Of a stretch of DNA of 58,921 nt, positions 1 through 8,105 are shown one piece after another. The stretch is from positions 1 to 58,921 of the IMG/VR virus record IMGVR_UViG_3300025030_000118; one strand, 5' to 3'. Source of the stretch: a virus. Within the stretch, counting starts at the first letter, position 1; every line of letters starts with the position of its first letter. The position numbers were made by a program, and so were the translations under genes. The notes beneath the pieces are model-generated. The model was given only the letters and a program-made list of their open reading frames with translations, had not been told where the DNA came from and ran no database searches.

Positions 1-1463
1 CATCAGTAGCGGGTGGTTTAACATCAACAGACCCACTGGATACAGGAGTAGTTGGACAAATATCTAAGCCTGTATTATTGATGGTTACAGTGGATGCTGG
101 ATATTTCTTTAACTTTCGTGGTGCAGAAGTTGGATCAATAATAGGATCTGGATCTTATCAGATAGATCAGACTCCAGATAATGGAACTTATTCTCTTTTA
201 TCTGGAACTGTTAATGGATCTAATAAAGTTTTCACAACTTCACAATCAAAATATGTTTCTGGAACTCTGCAAGTTTTTCTTAATGGACAAATGCAGGCGC
301 AGGGGACAGGAGTTAATGATTGGGCTGAAACTACTCCTGGATCTGGAACTTTTACTTTTGTTACAGCTCCCATAACAAATGATATTATAACAGCATATTA
401 TCAATCTGTTGTTTCAACGGCTGGAAATGCACAAACTGTAAATGGATATACACATGATCAGAGTCTTTTGACCTCTGCAAGTCCTTCTTTCGTAGGAATA
501 ACTATCGCAGGAAATCCTTTTATTGGTAGAAACTTTTTGATTAATGGTGGTGGTATGGTTAATCAAAGAGTTTCTGATCATACATTAGTAAAAGATATTT
601 ATGGTATTTGTGCTGATAGATTTTATGGAATGTCAACTGGAACTGCTGTTTCTGCTGGAACACTGATTCAAGGATCTGGTATTCCTTGTGGGATTACTGG
701 GTATGGTTTTCATTTTTATGCATTAACATTAACTGGAACTGGTATAGTTTATCTAAGATATAGAATGGAGTCTAAGGATGCTATTAAATTGAAAAATAAA
801 ATAGCTTCTTTTTCTTCAAAGGTTTATCAGGATACTGGAGGAGCGATAAATTATACTGTATATATCCGAAAAGCAAACGGATTAGATGAGTTTAGTACAG
901 TAACAGCAATTTCAAATAGTGGATCGATTTCAGTTTTAGGTTCTACAGAAACTGATTTAAAGTATGAAAATATATCTATGGGTGATTGTTCAAATGGTGT
1001 AGAGATTGAAATAAAAGTAGAGTGTGGTGCAATAACCTTAAAAAACTTTTATTTTACAGAGTTACAATTTGAATTAGGGACAAAATCTACTGCTTTCGAG
1101 CCACGATCTTATGCTGAAGAGTTATCATTATGTCAGAGATATTATGAAAATAGTTGGGATGATGCGGTTCCTCCTGGTACTGCAACATATAATGGATTTA
1201 TTATAAATGTTTTGGGTGCTCTTTTAAATGGACTACATCAACATAGTATTTCTTACAAAATAAAAAAAAGAATAGCAGTAACTCCTATTCTTTATGATTA
1301 TGCAGGAAATATAAATAAAATATCTACTTTTGACGCTGCTGGAGCAAAAACAGATAATGCTGCTGGATCTGTAGGGATTGCAGGAGAATCCAGTTTTAGT
1401 TATACAATAACTGGAAATATTGCAGGAACAGGATGTCATTGGACAGCTAATGCAGAATTATAA
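1..1463 (+). CDS. Tail fibre / receptor-binding protein, 5' partial
   Basis: The reading frame is open from base 3 with no stop, so the gene begins upstream of the window; the apparent TTG start near base 78 is an artefact. About 487 residues are visible. The middle carries a motif beginning FLINGGGMVNQRV and ending ADRFYG. That motif is typical of the carbohydrate-binding-like distal domain of many phage fibre and appendage proteins. The upstream part is rich in Ser, Thr and Gly, as expected for beta-structured fibre shafts. It lies directly before two further fibre genes. The exact receptor cannot be told from sequence. Confidence 0.7.
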   Translation, partial: SVAGGLTSTDPLDTGVVGQISKPVLLMVTVDAGYFFNFRGAEVGSIIGSGSYQIDQTPDNGTYSLLSGTVNGSNKVFTTSQSKYVSGTLQVFLNGQMQAQGTGVNDWAETTPGSGTFTFVTAPITNDIITAYYQSVVSTAGNAQTVNGYTHDQSLLTSASPSFVGITIAGNPFIGRNFLINGGGMVNQRVSDHTLVKDIYGICADRFYGMSTGTAVSAGTLIQGSGIPCGITGYGFHFYALTLTGTGIVYLRYRMESKDAIKLKNKIASFSSKVYQDTGGAINYTVYIRKANGLDEFSTVTAISNSGSISVLGSTETDLKYENISMGDCSNGVEIEIKVECGAITLKNFYFTELQFELGTKSTAFEPRSYAEELSLCQRYYENSWDDAVPPGTATYNGFIINVLGALLNGLHQHSISYKIKKRIAVTPILYDYAGNINKISTFDAAGAKTDNAAGSVGIAGESSFSYTITGNIAGTGCHWTANAEL

Positions 1464-1484
1464 AACAATAGGAGATAAGACATA

Positions 1485-2309
1485 GTGGCTGATAACAGAA
1501 TTAACGCGAATCATGCTGATTCTACGATTCTAACCGGGGCTGACGTTCTCGCTCAATATCTCCTCCTCTGTGGCGTAGATTCTACCCGCAAGGTTCAAGA
1601 GGCGTCCGGAATAGCGACGGATGTAAGCGGGAATTTGATTCTCCCCGCCTCTGCTGGCTATAGAATGAAAAACCCTGCCGGAACCTTTTACTCAGAATTG
1701 AAATCCGGGGCTGTTACAGCAAATAGATCCTGGACTCTGCCGCTTGTCGATGGATCTGCGAATCAAGTGTTGGCAACAAACGGATCTTTGGTTTTGTTTT
1801 TTACGACAGTTCCCGGAACGTGGGAGCCTATACTGGATTATTCTGTATCCGGAGCCGCTATTTCAAATTATGATTTCCCCGCAGTCAGTCTTACGAATTA
1901 TTATGAATTTCGAATCTTCGCAGATATATACAATACCTCCGGGACGGGAAATCAATATCAATTATTTTTTGAAGCAGATTATACAAACACCAATTATTAT
2001 TCACAAATCCATAATTCTTACGGAACTACAAATAGCACGAGCCGACTCAATGAAAATACGATTGGATACATCGAATCGGGAGAATACGCATCATGGGATA
2101 TTAAAAACATTAGGCGAAGGGCGGACGGAAAACCCTGGCTTGAATCTATACAAAACCGAAGAACAGCAGCCTCTAATATAATTCATTCTTCGGGTTTATT
2201 AATGAAAACTGCTTCGGTTGCGGACATCTCTGCCATTCGCTTTGCTTGTGATACAGCAAATGGGATCGGAATAGGCAGCCGATTGATTTTATTGGGATTA
2301 AAAAAATAG
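1485..2309 (+). CDS. Tail fibre protein (fibre unit 1)
   Basis: 274 residues from a GTG start with an AGGAG site about 10 bases upstream. Residues about 20-50 contain ADVLAQYLLLCGVDSTRKVQ and then DVSGNLILP, a segment that recurs in the fibre gene at 2876-3775. This looks like a shared N-terminal virion-attachment module. The rest is unlike its paralogue and probably forms the exposed tip. Base composition is clearly more GC-rich than the surrounding genes, which suggests recent acquisition or exchange. A Cys-pair small gene and a hairpin repeat follow it immediately. Confidence 0.65.
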   Translation: MADNRINANHADSTILTGADVLAQYLLLCGVDSTRKVQEASGIATDVSGNLILPASAGYRMKNPAGTFYSELKSGAVTANRSWTLPLVDGSANQVLATNGSLVLFFTTVPGTWEPILDYSVSGAAISNYDFPAVSLTNYYEFRIFADIYNTSGTGNQYQLFFEADYTNTNYYSQIHNSYGTTNSTSRLNENTIGYIESGEYASWDIKNIRRRADGKPWLESIQNRRTAASNIIHSSGLLMKTASVADISAIRFACDTANGIGIGSRLILLGLKK

Positions 2310-2320
2310 GAGAAGTAATT

Positions 2321-2602
2321 ATGAAATGCCCATATTGTAAATCCTCAAGTCTTATAGAGGTTTTTAATCCCATTAGCGTGATTTGGAGAAATCACGATGA
2401 AGCGGGAAATATCTTCGAAGAGGGATTATTTTTTGGGGGTATCGAAGAGGTTTTACAAGAAGTGAATTTGAATAAACTCAAAGAACTTATAGCCGATCCT
2501 TCGAGTGCAAAAAAGTGCAAATGTAAAAACTGTCTAAAAAAATGGGGAGGAGAGTATGATAAAAATTTAAAAAAGTGGAACAAACTACAAGAAATATTTT
2601 AA
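2321..2602 (+). CDS. Small zinc-ribbon-like protein after fibre unit 1
   Basis: 93 residues with an AGGAG site 8-12 bases before ATG. It has a Cys pair at the N terminus (MKCPYCKSS) and Cys-rich KCKCKNCLKKW near residue 75, the two knuckles of a four-Cys zinc ribbon. No family is recognised. It follows a fibre gene by 11 bases, and a shorter protein of the same design follows the second fibre gene. It may therefore be a chaperone, a tip ligand or a passenger of the cassette; that role is inference. Confidence 0.6.
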   Translation: MKCPYCKSSSLIEVFNPISVIWRNHDEAGNIFEEGLFFGGIEEVLQEVNLNKLKELIADPSSAKKCKCKNCLKKWGGEYDKNLKKWNKLQEIF

Positions 2603-2640
2603 CTCCGCAGATTTGCGGAGGGATTGCCGGAATAAATTAA
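2603..2640 (+). repeat. Intergenic hairpin repeat, copy 1
   Basis: Perfect 7-bp inverted repeat CTCCGCA / TGCGGAG (2603-2609 and 2614-2620) with a 4-base loop, then GGATTGCCGGAATAAATTAA. The same segment with a few changes recurs at 3982-4020, again directly after a small Cys-pair gene. There is no T-run, so it is not a standard intrinsic terminator. It could pause transcription, protect mRNA ends or serve as homology for fibre-cassette exchange. Confidence 0.75.
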
Positions 2641-2653
2641 AGAGGTGTAGAAA

Positions 2654-2832
2654 ATGCCAGTTACAGCATCAGATTTAAAATTATACCAGTCGGCAAATTA
2701 ATTCATGCTGATATTTTTACACCCGGCGAAAGTTGGGCGTACGATGAAGAAAAATGGGGAAAGATTCTACCCAATTTTAATATGGAAATTACAAACAAGT
2801 GCAAAAACTGCGATAATATTTGGAAGAAATAA
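2654..2832 (+). pseudogene. Broken small gene between the two fibre units
   Basis: An ATG at 2654 with a good AGAGGTG site encodes only MPVTASDLKLYQSAN before TAA (2699-2701). This opening is common in phage structural proteins. A second frame (2656-2832) is open across the same bases and continues as IPVGKLIHADIFTPGESW, ending ITNKCKNCDNIWKK. That second stretch resembles the Cys-rich tails of the neighbouring small proteins but has no start codon of its own. The simplest reading is the scar of a recombination that joined a structural-gene start to the body of a small Zn-binding gene out of frame. Confidence 0.5.
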
Positions 2833-2875
2833 AATTCCTAGGTCTTTTGGAGTAGTTTAAAAATGGAGTAAAATT

Positions 2876-3775
2876 ATGGGATATTCAAGATTACCTTCTG
2901 GAGTGTATGTACCTAATCCAGTAACCTCTAATGATGTTCTTGCTCAATACGCTATTTCTATGGGATCTGATGGCACGAGAAAAGTGCAGGATTCGGGCAT
3001 TCTGACCGATGCAAGCGGGAATCTTCACCTGCCCGTCGGAGGAACAATACCTAAAATGGATTATCGAAAAATTCTCGATCAGACGCTTCATCAGATTTGC
3101 CTAAAAACGCTAACGACGGGAGATGCTAATGCAGCAAACTATCAGGGGGTAGCAACTGGTGGAGAAATAGTAGAATTGATTTATCTTCCGGATCATTTTA
3201 TCGTTACCACGGCGGGGACGGGAGGAGGAACACAGGAGGTTCCAAGCGGATATAACCAACCGATAACGGCATTTCCGATGGGTTTAAATTGGACAAACGC
3301 CAATTTTGATAATACAGTGATAAACTGGTCGGGAATCACAAATTGGGGAGCAGGAAGATCCTGGCGATATACGCCTTTTTATTCTGCACACCAAGTTGGT
3401 GCAACCCCCGCCATGGGTTGGCAAATGAAACTTAATTCTGCAACTGCCGCCGCAAGAGGAAGGGCGGGGGCAGGAATTCAAAACCTTGCAAATTGGACGG
3501 GGAATGCGCAATGCCAGAGCTTCCCAACAATTATCGCGGTGGGCGTTCCTTTGTCGGCAAATATCAATCATTTAGATATTTTTTACGCACTGGCGAGGGT
3601 TCTCGATGCTGACGGAAATACGGATATTGTAGTCGGTGATTATGTTGTATTTGTTTCGGCACATTGCGTGAATAATGCTAACCCGCAAGCGGATACGCAA
3701 CCCACAACAGCGGCACCTGGAGGAGAATCTGTAGGAACGGATATTTATATCGTTCCAGGATCGCTGTTGGCATAA
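2876..3775 (+). CDS. Tail fibre protein (fibre unit 2)
   Basis: 299 residues. Residues about 18-57 (NDVLAQYAISMGSDGTRKVQ, then DASGNLHLPVGG) match the N-terminal module of the fibre at 1485-2309, while the C-terminal two thirds are different. The pattern is a conserved attachment end with a variable receptor end. Composition is GC-rich relative to the rest of the window, as in unit 1. Upstream is the broken gene, and downstream by 16 bases is a Cys-pair small gene. It is probably an alternative or second fibre; the receptor is unknown. Confidence 0.65.
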   Translation: MGYSRLPSGVYVPNPVTSNDVLAQYAISMGSDGTRKVQDSGILTDASGNLHLPVGGTIPKMDYRKILDQTLHQICLKTLTTGDANAANYQGVATGGEIVELIYLPDHFIVTTAGTGGGTQEVPSGYNQPITAFPMGLNWTNANFDNTVINWSGITNWGAGRSWRYTPFYSAHQVGATPAMGWQMKLNSATAAARGRAGAGIQNLANWTGNAQCQSFPTIIAVGVPLSANINHLDIFYALARVLDADGNTDIVVGDYVVFVSAHCVNNANPQADTQPTTAAPGGESVGTDIYIVPGSLLA

Positions 3776-3791
3776 TTTAGGAGGATTTATT

Positions 3792-3980
3792 ATGGTGATT
3801 TGTCCGATTTGCTACAGTGTCGAATTTCAAGAAATTACTATATTGAACATCGACAAAGCAAAAATAACAGACGATAAAGCGACCCTAAAGGATAATGGGA
3901 ATTATAAAATAAAATTAAAATGTATTGGATGTAATAATACATTTACTGCGGACGATGCTAAAAAATTTAAAGAGAAATAA
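3792..3980 (+). CDS. Small zinc-ribbon-like protein after fibre unit 2
   Basis: 62 residues with an AGGAG site about 8 bases before ATG. CPIC lies at residues 4-7 and CIGC near residue 47, forming a four-Cys zinc-knuckle arrangement. It parallels the protein at 2321-2602 in position and architecture but is shorter, and similarity outside the Cys pairs is weak by eye. Function is unknown. Its repeated association with fibre genes is the only clue. Confidence 0.6.
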   Translation: MVICPICYSVEFQEITILNIDKAKITDDKATLKDNGNYKIKLKCIGCNNTFTADDAKKFKEK

Positions 3981-3981
3981 T

Positions 3982-4020
3982 CTCCGTAAAGTTGCGGAGG
4001 GGTTGACGGAATAAATTAAA
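3982..4020 (+). repeat. Intergenic hairpin repeat, copy 2
   Basis: CTCCG (3982-3986) and CGGAG (3995-3999) can pair, and the following GGTTGACGGAATAAATTAAA matches copy 1 (2603-2640) at most positions. It closes the second fibre unit and marks the boundary where composition drops back to the AT-rich tail operon. Confidence 0.75.
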
Positions 4021-4035
4021 AGAAGATAATTAGAT

Positions 4036-4521
4036 ATGATAATAGATAACACTAATACATCTCAAATAATATTAGAAATATTATTAGAAGATTTTGATGG
4101 TAGTTTAAAAAATAATATAACTAGTGCTAAAGTTAGGGTATATTATATATTATCTAATCAAGAAGTAGATATATTGTATTCTATAGATTTATTAAATATA
4201 AGTACTGGAAAGTATAGATATGTATGGAATCCTGATAATATTAGTACAGGATATTATATAATTGAGTATACTATAATAGATGAAGATAGTATATCTGCTA
4301 TATTTTTAGAAGATTTAATTATTAATGATATTTCAGATATAAGTACAATAAAAGATAATGTAGATATTATTAGAAAAATAGAAACCGGAAGATGGAAAAT
4401 TCTCAACAATACAATGATATTTTATGATGATGATGGAACTACTCCATTTTTAACTTTTGACCTTAAAAATTCTAATGGAGTATCTTCTAATATAGATGTA
4501 TTTGAGAGGGTACCTCAATAA
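4036..4521 (+). CDS. Virion protein, baseplate/fibre-associated
   Basis: 161 residues. The N-terminal about 95 residues look like a beta-sandwich (Ile/Asp/Ser rich). The C terminus holds ETGRWKILNNTMIFYDDDGT followed by PFLTFDLKNSNG and ends FERVPQ. This tail motif is seen in many phage structural proteins that carry an N-terminal Ig-like or BppU-like domain. Its TAA stop overlaps the ATG of the next gene by one base, so the two are likely made together. The precise position in the virion is not visible from sequence. Confidence 0.55.
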   Translation: MIIDNTNTSQIILEILLEDFDGSLKNNITSAKVRVYYILSNQEVDILYSIDLLNISTGKYRYVWNPDNISTGYYIIEYTIIDEDSISAIFLEDLIINDISDISTIKDNVDIIRKIETGRWKILNNTMIFYDDDGTTPFLTFDLKNSNGVSSNIDVFERVPQ

Positions 4522-5033
4522 TGAGTTTACTAATAACCAGAGGTCTAGGAATATCATCTTCGGGAATAAGTATATCTGAATCAATATCTGGAATTGTTGA
4601 AGATATTGTTTTAATTTTTGGATTAGTTACTGAAATAGAAAATTTAACTGGAATAATTTCTACAGAAGAGGGAACGGTAGATATGTCTGATCAATCAAAA
4701 AATATATATAAGAATGATGATAAAACTTTTAGAGTAACAGTAGTAGATGATTTAAATAGACCTATAAACATAACTGGATATTTAATACATTTAAGTATTA
4801 GATATAATGATTTTTCTACTGCTAGTATACTGGAAAAAGATTCTTCAGTTTCATCTGAAATACTTATTACAGATGCAGCTAATGGTGTAGCTGAGATATA
4901 TTTTATTCCAGAAGATACTACAGATTTAAGCTCTGGAATATATATTTATGATATTAAAGTAACTACTGGTACTGGAAAGGTTTATACTATTGTTAAAGAT
5001 GTTTTATTTATTAAAGAAAGCTTGGCGGCATGA
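4521..5033 (+). CDS. BppU-N-like baseplate/fibre protein
   Basis: 170 residues. From about residue 55 (MSDQSKNIYKNDDKTFRVTV, then NRPINITGYLIHLSIR) the sequence follows the pattern of the BppU N-terminal domain. That fold is used in baseplate and receptor-binding proteins of Gram-positive phages. The first about 50 residues are a separate Ser/Ile-rich segment. TGA overlaps the next ATG (ATGA), indicating translational coupling. The BppU assignment rests on pattern recognition only. Confidence 0.5.
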   Translation: MSLLITRGLGISSSGISISESISGIVEDIVLIFGLVTEIENLTGIISTEEGTVDMSDQSKNIYKNDDKTFRVTVVDDLNRPINITGYLIHLSIRYNDFSTASILEKDSSVSSEILITDAANGVAEIYFIPEDTTDLSSGIYIYDIKVTTGTGKVYTIVKDVLFIKESLAA

Positions 5034-5704
5034 CAGAATACAGAGATTGGTTAAATCAAACAAATTATATTCTTAGTCAGCAAGATAGAGATTCAATTGA
5101 TTATTTATCTCAAGAACTTTCTTATGTTCATGAAGAAAATCTTAGACTTGCTGGTGAAAATGCTGTATGGTTATCTAGAAAAATGTTTGGAACTCCATGT
5201 TCTAATAGGGATGATGCTCATGGAAGATTTCAAGATGTAGTATCTAGATGTCAATTATGTTATGGAACTGGATATTTAGGAGGATATGAAGTAGCTGTTA
5301 CAATACCTATTAGTTTTATACCTAGTAAAGAAATAATAGATATAACTAATGTAGGATTAGCAGTTCTACAACAGCCAATAGCATGGACTAAAAAAACAGA
5401 TCCTGCTATAAAAGAAAGAGATATTATTATATTAACTACTGATATTACTTCTCCTTATGGATCAGTATATAAGAAAAACACTAGGTTTTATATTGCTTCT
5501 GCTACAAGAAGTGAAGTTAAGGGATTAACCAGATATCAAGAAATGGTATTAGATTTTCCAGAGATATCAGATATCATTTATGATATACCAATTAGTGGAA
5601 CTATAGGTGAAAAATATAATAATTTAAAATGTACAATGACAATCAATCCATTTAAACAGGATCTTGTATGTACAATGGAAATTTTTAACTATTGGTGGAT
5701 CTAG
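5030..5704 (+). CDS. Conserved virion protein with Cys knuckle, probable neck/tail-connector protein
   Basis: 224 residues, starting inside the stop of the previous gene. Three Cys residues, CSNRDDAHGRF then CQLCYGTGYLGGYE near residues 56-86, could bind a metal. The remainder is beta-rich with short conserved-looking loops (IPISFIPSKE, TTDITSPYG). It lies just before a likely tail terminator and the sheath, where myoviruses place head-completion and neck proteins. Its role is inferred from that position, and I recognise no named family. Confidence 0.45.
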   Translation: MTEYRDWLNQTNYILSQQDRDSIDYLSQELSYVHEENLRLAGENAVWLSRKMFGTPCSNRDDAHGRFQDVVSRCQLCYGTGYLGGYEVAVTIPISFIPSKEIIDITNVGLAVLQQPIAWTKKTDPAIKERDIIILTTDITSPYGSVYKKNTRFYIASATRSEVKGLTRYQEMVLDFPEISDIIYDIPISGTIGEKYNNLKCTMTINPFKQDLVCTMEIFNYWWI

Positions 5705-5720
5705 AAGAAATATGAAAAAA

Positions 5721-5734
5721 TACAGTATAATATA
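5721..5734 (+). promoter_or_regulatory. Possible late-type promoter (-10 only)
   Basis: TACAGTATAATATA contains a consensus TATAAT but has no TTGACA-like box 16-18 bases upstream. The identical 14-mer occurs upstream of tnpA (40924-40937), and a similar AGTATAATGTA stands before the PAAR-like gene (18717-18727). It may be a late promoter recognised with a phage factor, or chance in AT-rich DNA. Confidence 0.3.
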
Positions 5735-5747
5735 ATGATAAAAGAAT

Positions 5748-6044
5748 ATGTTTAATTTTAATATAGATCTTAATTCTTTACAAAATTTTTTAGATAGAAG
5801 TAAAATTATTAAATTTAGAGATAAAATAAATAAAGATACTTTTAAACTAAAAGATAAAGAATCAATGGCTAGTAAAATAATGTCTGATAATATACCACTT
5901 AGTTATTCTAAAACAGTTAGAGAAAAAATATTAAATAAAATTTATAAAAATAAAATAAAAAAGGATCCAATATCTGAAGAGTCAATAGATATATTTAAAA
6001 TAATTAATAATAATTTTAGGGAAATTTTCAAGGATGGCATTTAA
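5748..6044 (+). CDS. Small Lys-rich protein of unknown function
   Basis: 98 residues, strongly basic and predicted mainly helical, with no recognisable domain. It overlaps the next gene by 11 bases, so it belongs to the neck/tail cluster. The ribosome binding site is weak (AAAAGA). Minor virion or assembly protein is a guess from location. Confidence 0.5.
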   Translation: MFNFNIDLNSLQNFLDRSKIIKFRDKINKDTFKLKDKESMASKIMSDNIPLSYSKTVREKILNKIYKNKIKKDPISEESIDIFKIINNNFREIFKDGI

Positions 6045-6639
6045 TGATTATATTTATGGATTAAGATATAATGTTAAAAATGAAATAATATATGCTATTA
6101 GACACTATTTTGAAAATTATTCTGAGTTTAAAAAAGATAATAGTAATATACAGATACCAGCTATATATGATGAAATACCACTAATAAATAGAACTTATCC
6201 AAATGTAATAATAAAGAATACTGGAGGACAAGATATACCTTTAGGATTAGATAGAGATTTTATAGAGGATGTCTGGTCTGATGATTTAGAAATTCCAAGA
6301 GTAATAGCCGAAAGAAGAGGATATGCAGAAAATATAGGCTTTCAGTTACAAGTACAAGGCGATACAACTCCAGTAAGAGATAGAATGGTAGACAATATAA
6401 TAGCTGCTTTAAAGTTTATAGAAAGACAATATTTATTAAATAGGGGAATTAGAATATTAACAGTTTCTCCAGGAGGAGATACATTAATACCATTAGATAC
6501 TACAAGAGCCATATATCAAACTACAATAAGTATAACAGTTTATGCAGAGCAAGTATATGATACCTTAGTTGATGCAATAACTGCAGTAACTGTTTTAGAG
6601 AAACATGGATGGGTAACAGATTATACACCACATTCATAA
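6034..6639 (+). CDS. Probable tail terminator / sheath-completion protein
   Basis: 201 residues. It sits immediately upstream of the sheath gene, the usual place for the tail-completion protein that caps the tube and sheath and joins the head. The sequence has a central segment (RNTYPNVIIKNTGG-like; PVRDRMVDNIIAALK) and a beta-rich end (TTISITVYAEQVYDTLVDAI). This alpha/beta layout fits the gpU/gp15-type terminator fold. The assignment is by context plus size, not by a diagnostic motif. Confidence 0.45.
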   Translation: MAFNDYIYGLRYNVKNEIIYAIRHYFENYSEFKKDNSNIQIPAIYDEIPLINRTYPNVIIKNTGGQDIPLGLDRDFIEDVWSDDLEIPRVIAERRGYAENIGFQLQVQGDTTPVRDRMVDNIIAALKFIERQYLLNRGIRILTVSPGGDTLIPLDTTRAIYQTTISITVYAEQVYDTLVDAITAVTVLEKHGWVTDYTPHS

Positions 6640-6651
6640 AGGAGTACAAGA

Positions 6652-8082
6652 ATGTCAATAGAAGGATATAAAGAGCCAGGCGCATATTCTCAAATTATTC
6701 AGAATCCTGGAATTTCAAGATCATCTGGAAGACAAACCATCATAGCAATAATAGGAGAAGCTCAACAGGGAACTTTTGATCCAATTTTGTTTTATGATCA
6801 AGATTCTGTAGTAGCTGAGTTTGGACAAGCTAGTACATCTAATCCTTTATCTCTTGGAGCCGAATTAGCTTTTTCACAAAATGCTCCTATTGTTTTACTT
6901 TTACAGGTTCAATCATCTACTAGTACATCAGCTGTTTTAACTAGTACTGCAGTTGCTTCTGGTGCTCTAAATAATTCTTGGTCTTTTACAGTTCAAGACG
7001 GTGGAAGTGGAGAGAGTGCAGTAACTGTTAATATATCTTCAACTCCATCTGGAACTAGTAGTATAGACAATTCATTATCTATTGTTTATGATATTAATCA
7101 TACTTATGGAATACCAGTTTTAGCAACTTCTAATGGAAATGGTACATTTACTTTAACTAATAGAGTTAAAGGAGCCAACCATACTATAAGAATTGTAAAT
7201 ATTCGTCCAGAGTTAGGTCTTCCAATAAATGATCCTTTTTATGAAATTTCCAATGGAACTACAGGAACTATTTCAGATTCTGATTATTCTAATGCTTTAG
7301 ATACTCTAAAACAATATGATACAAATATAATAGTTCCTTTAAATATATCATCAACTGTTAGAAATGCATTAAAATCTCATGTAGATTCAATGAGTGGTCA
7401 TGATGAAAGAAAAGAAAGAATTGGGATAGTTTCTGGAGATATTAATCAGAGTCAGTCTGAAGCAATAGTTATATCTACAGGACTTTCAGATCAGAGAATG
7501 GTGTATGTTTATCCAACATCTGCTTTTAAATATGATCCTATTAATAGATCCAATATGGTTTTAAATGGATCATATATAGCATGTGCTCTTGCTGGAATTT
7601 TATCTTTTTATGATCCAGCTGAGCCTTCAACACACAAAACATTATCAGGATTTACTGCATTAGGAGCAGGTCCTTTTACAAGAACACAAATGAATACTTT
7701 AGCTTCTAATGGTGTTTGTGTAATTGAAGATTTTAGAGGCAACATAAGAGTAAGACATGGAATGACAACTGATTTAACTAGTGCCGATACTCAGGAAATT
7801 TCAGTAGTTAGAGCTGTTGATTATACTGCTACATTAGTAAGAGAAAGTTTAGAGGCTACTTATATTGCTAAAAAAATAGTTTCCACCACAGTGGCATCAA
7901 TTAGTTCTACAACAAAGTCTGTTTTGGAGAGATTAAAAGAAGGAAATATAATATACGATTATAAAAATATAAGAGTTAAACAGAATACATCTGAACCAAG
8001 ACAAATAGATGTAAGATTTGATTTACGACCAGTTTATCCTTGCAATTGGATTGAAATAACCTTAGCTCTTTATAGTTCATAA
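6652..8082 (+). CDS. Tail sheath protein
   Basis: 476 residues with AGGAG before ATG. The N terminus (EGYKEPGAYSQIIQNPGISR) and early IIGEAQQGTFDP are typical sheath-protein openings. The conserved C-terminal core includes FRGNIRVRHGMTTD and ends with DVRFDLRPVYPCNWIEITLA, the region that forms the inner contractile layer in gp18/FI-type sheaths. The variable middle part (about 80-200) would be the surface domain. It is followed by the tube gene, the canonical myovirus order. Confidence 0.9.
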   Translation: MSIEGYKEPGAYSQIIQNPGISRSSGRQTIIAIIGEAQQGTFDPILFYDQDSVVAEFGQASTSNPLSLGAELAFSQNAPIVLLLQVQSSTSTSAVLTSTAVASGALNNSWSFTVQDGGSGESAVTVNISSTPSGTSSIDNSLSIVYDINHTYGIPVLATSNGNGTFTLTNRVKGANHTIRIVNIRPELGLPINDPFYEISNGTTGTISDSDYSNALDTLKQYDTNIIVPLNISSTVRNALKSHVDSMSGHDERKERIGIVSGDINQSQSEAIVISTGLSDQRMVYVYPTSAFKYDPINRSNMVLNGSYIACALAGILSFYDPAEPSTHKTLSGFTALGAGPFTRTQMNTLASNGVCVIEDFRGNIRVRHGMTTDLTSADTQEISVVRAVDYTATLVRESLEATYIAKKIVSTTVASISSTTKSVLERLKEGNIIYDYKNIRVKQNTSEPRQIDVRFDLRPVYPCNWIEITLALYSS

Positions 8083-8105
8083 TTAATTTTAAGAAGGTGT
8101 AAATA

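Noticed and set aside
1744-2181. 145-codon plus-strand frame inside fibre unit 1
   Set aside because: Overlaps the fibre gene that has a good start site and a paralogue; no family resemblance.
2603-2620. GC-rich hairpin as a Rho-independent terminator
   Set aside because: No T-run follows it, and it recurs as part of a longer conserved segment; kept as a repeat instead.
5030-5033. Possible TGA recoding to Trp because a tRNA-Trp is present
   Set aside because: The tRNA has anticodon CCA, which reads only TGG, and several genes end cleanly at TGA overlapping the next start.
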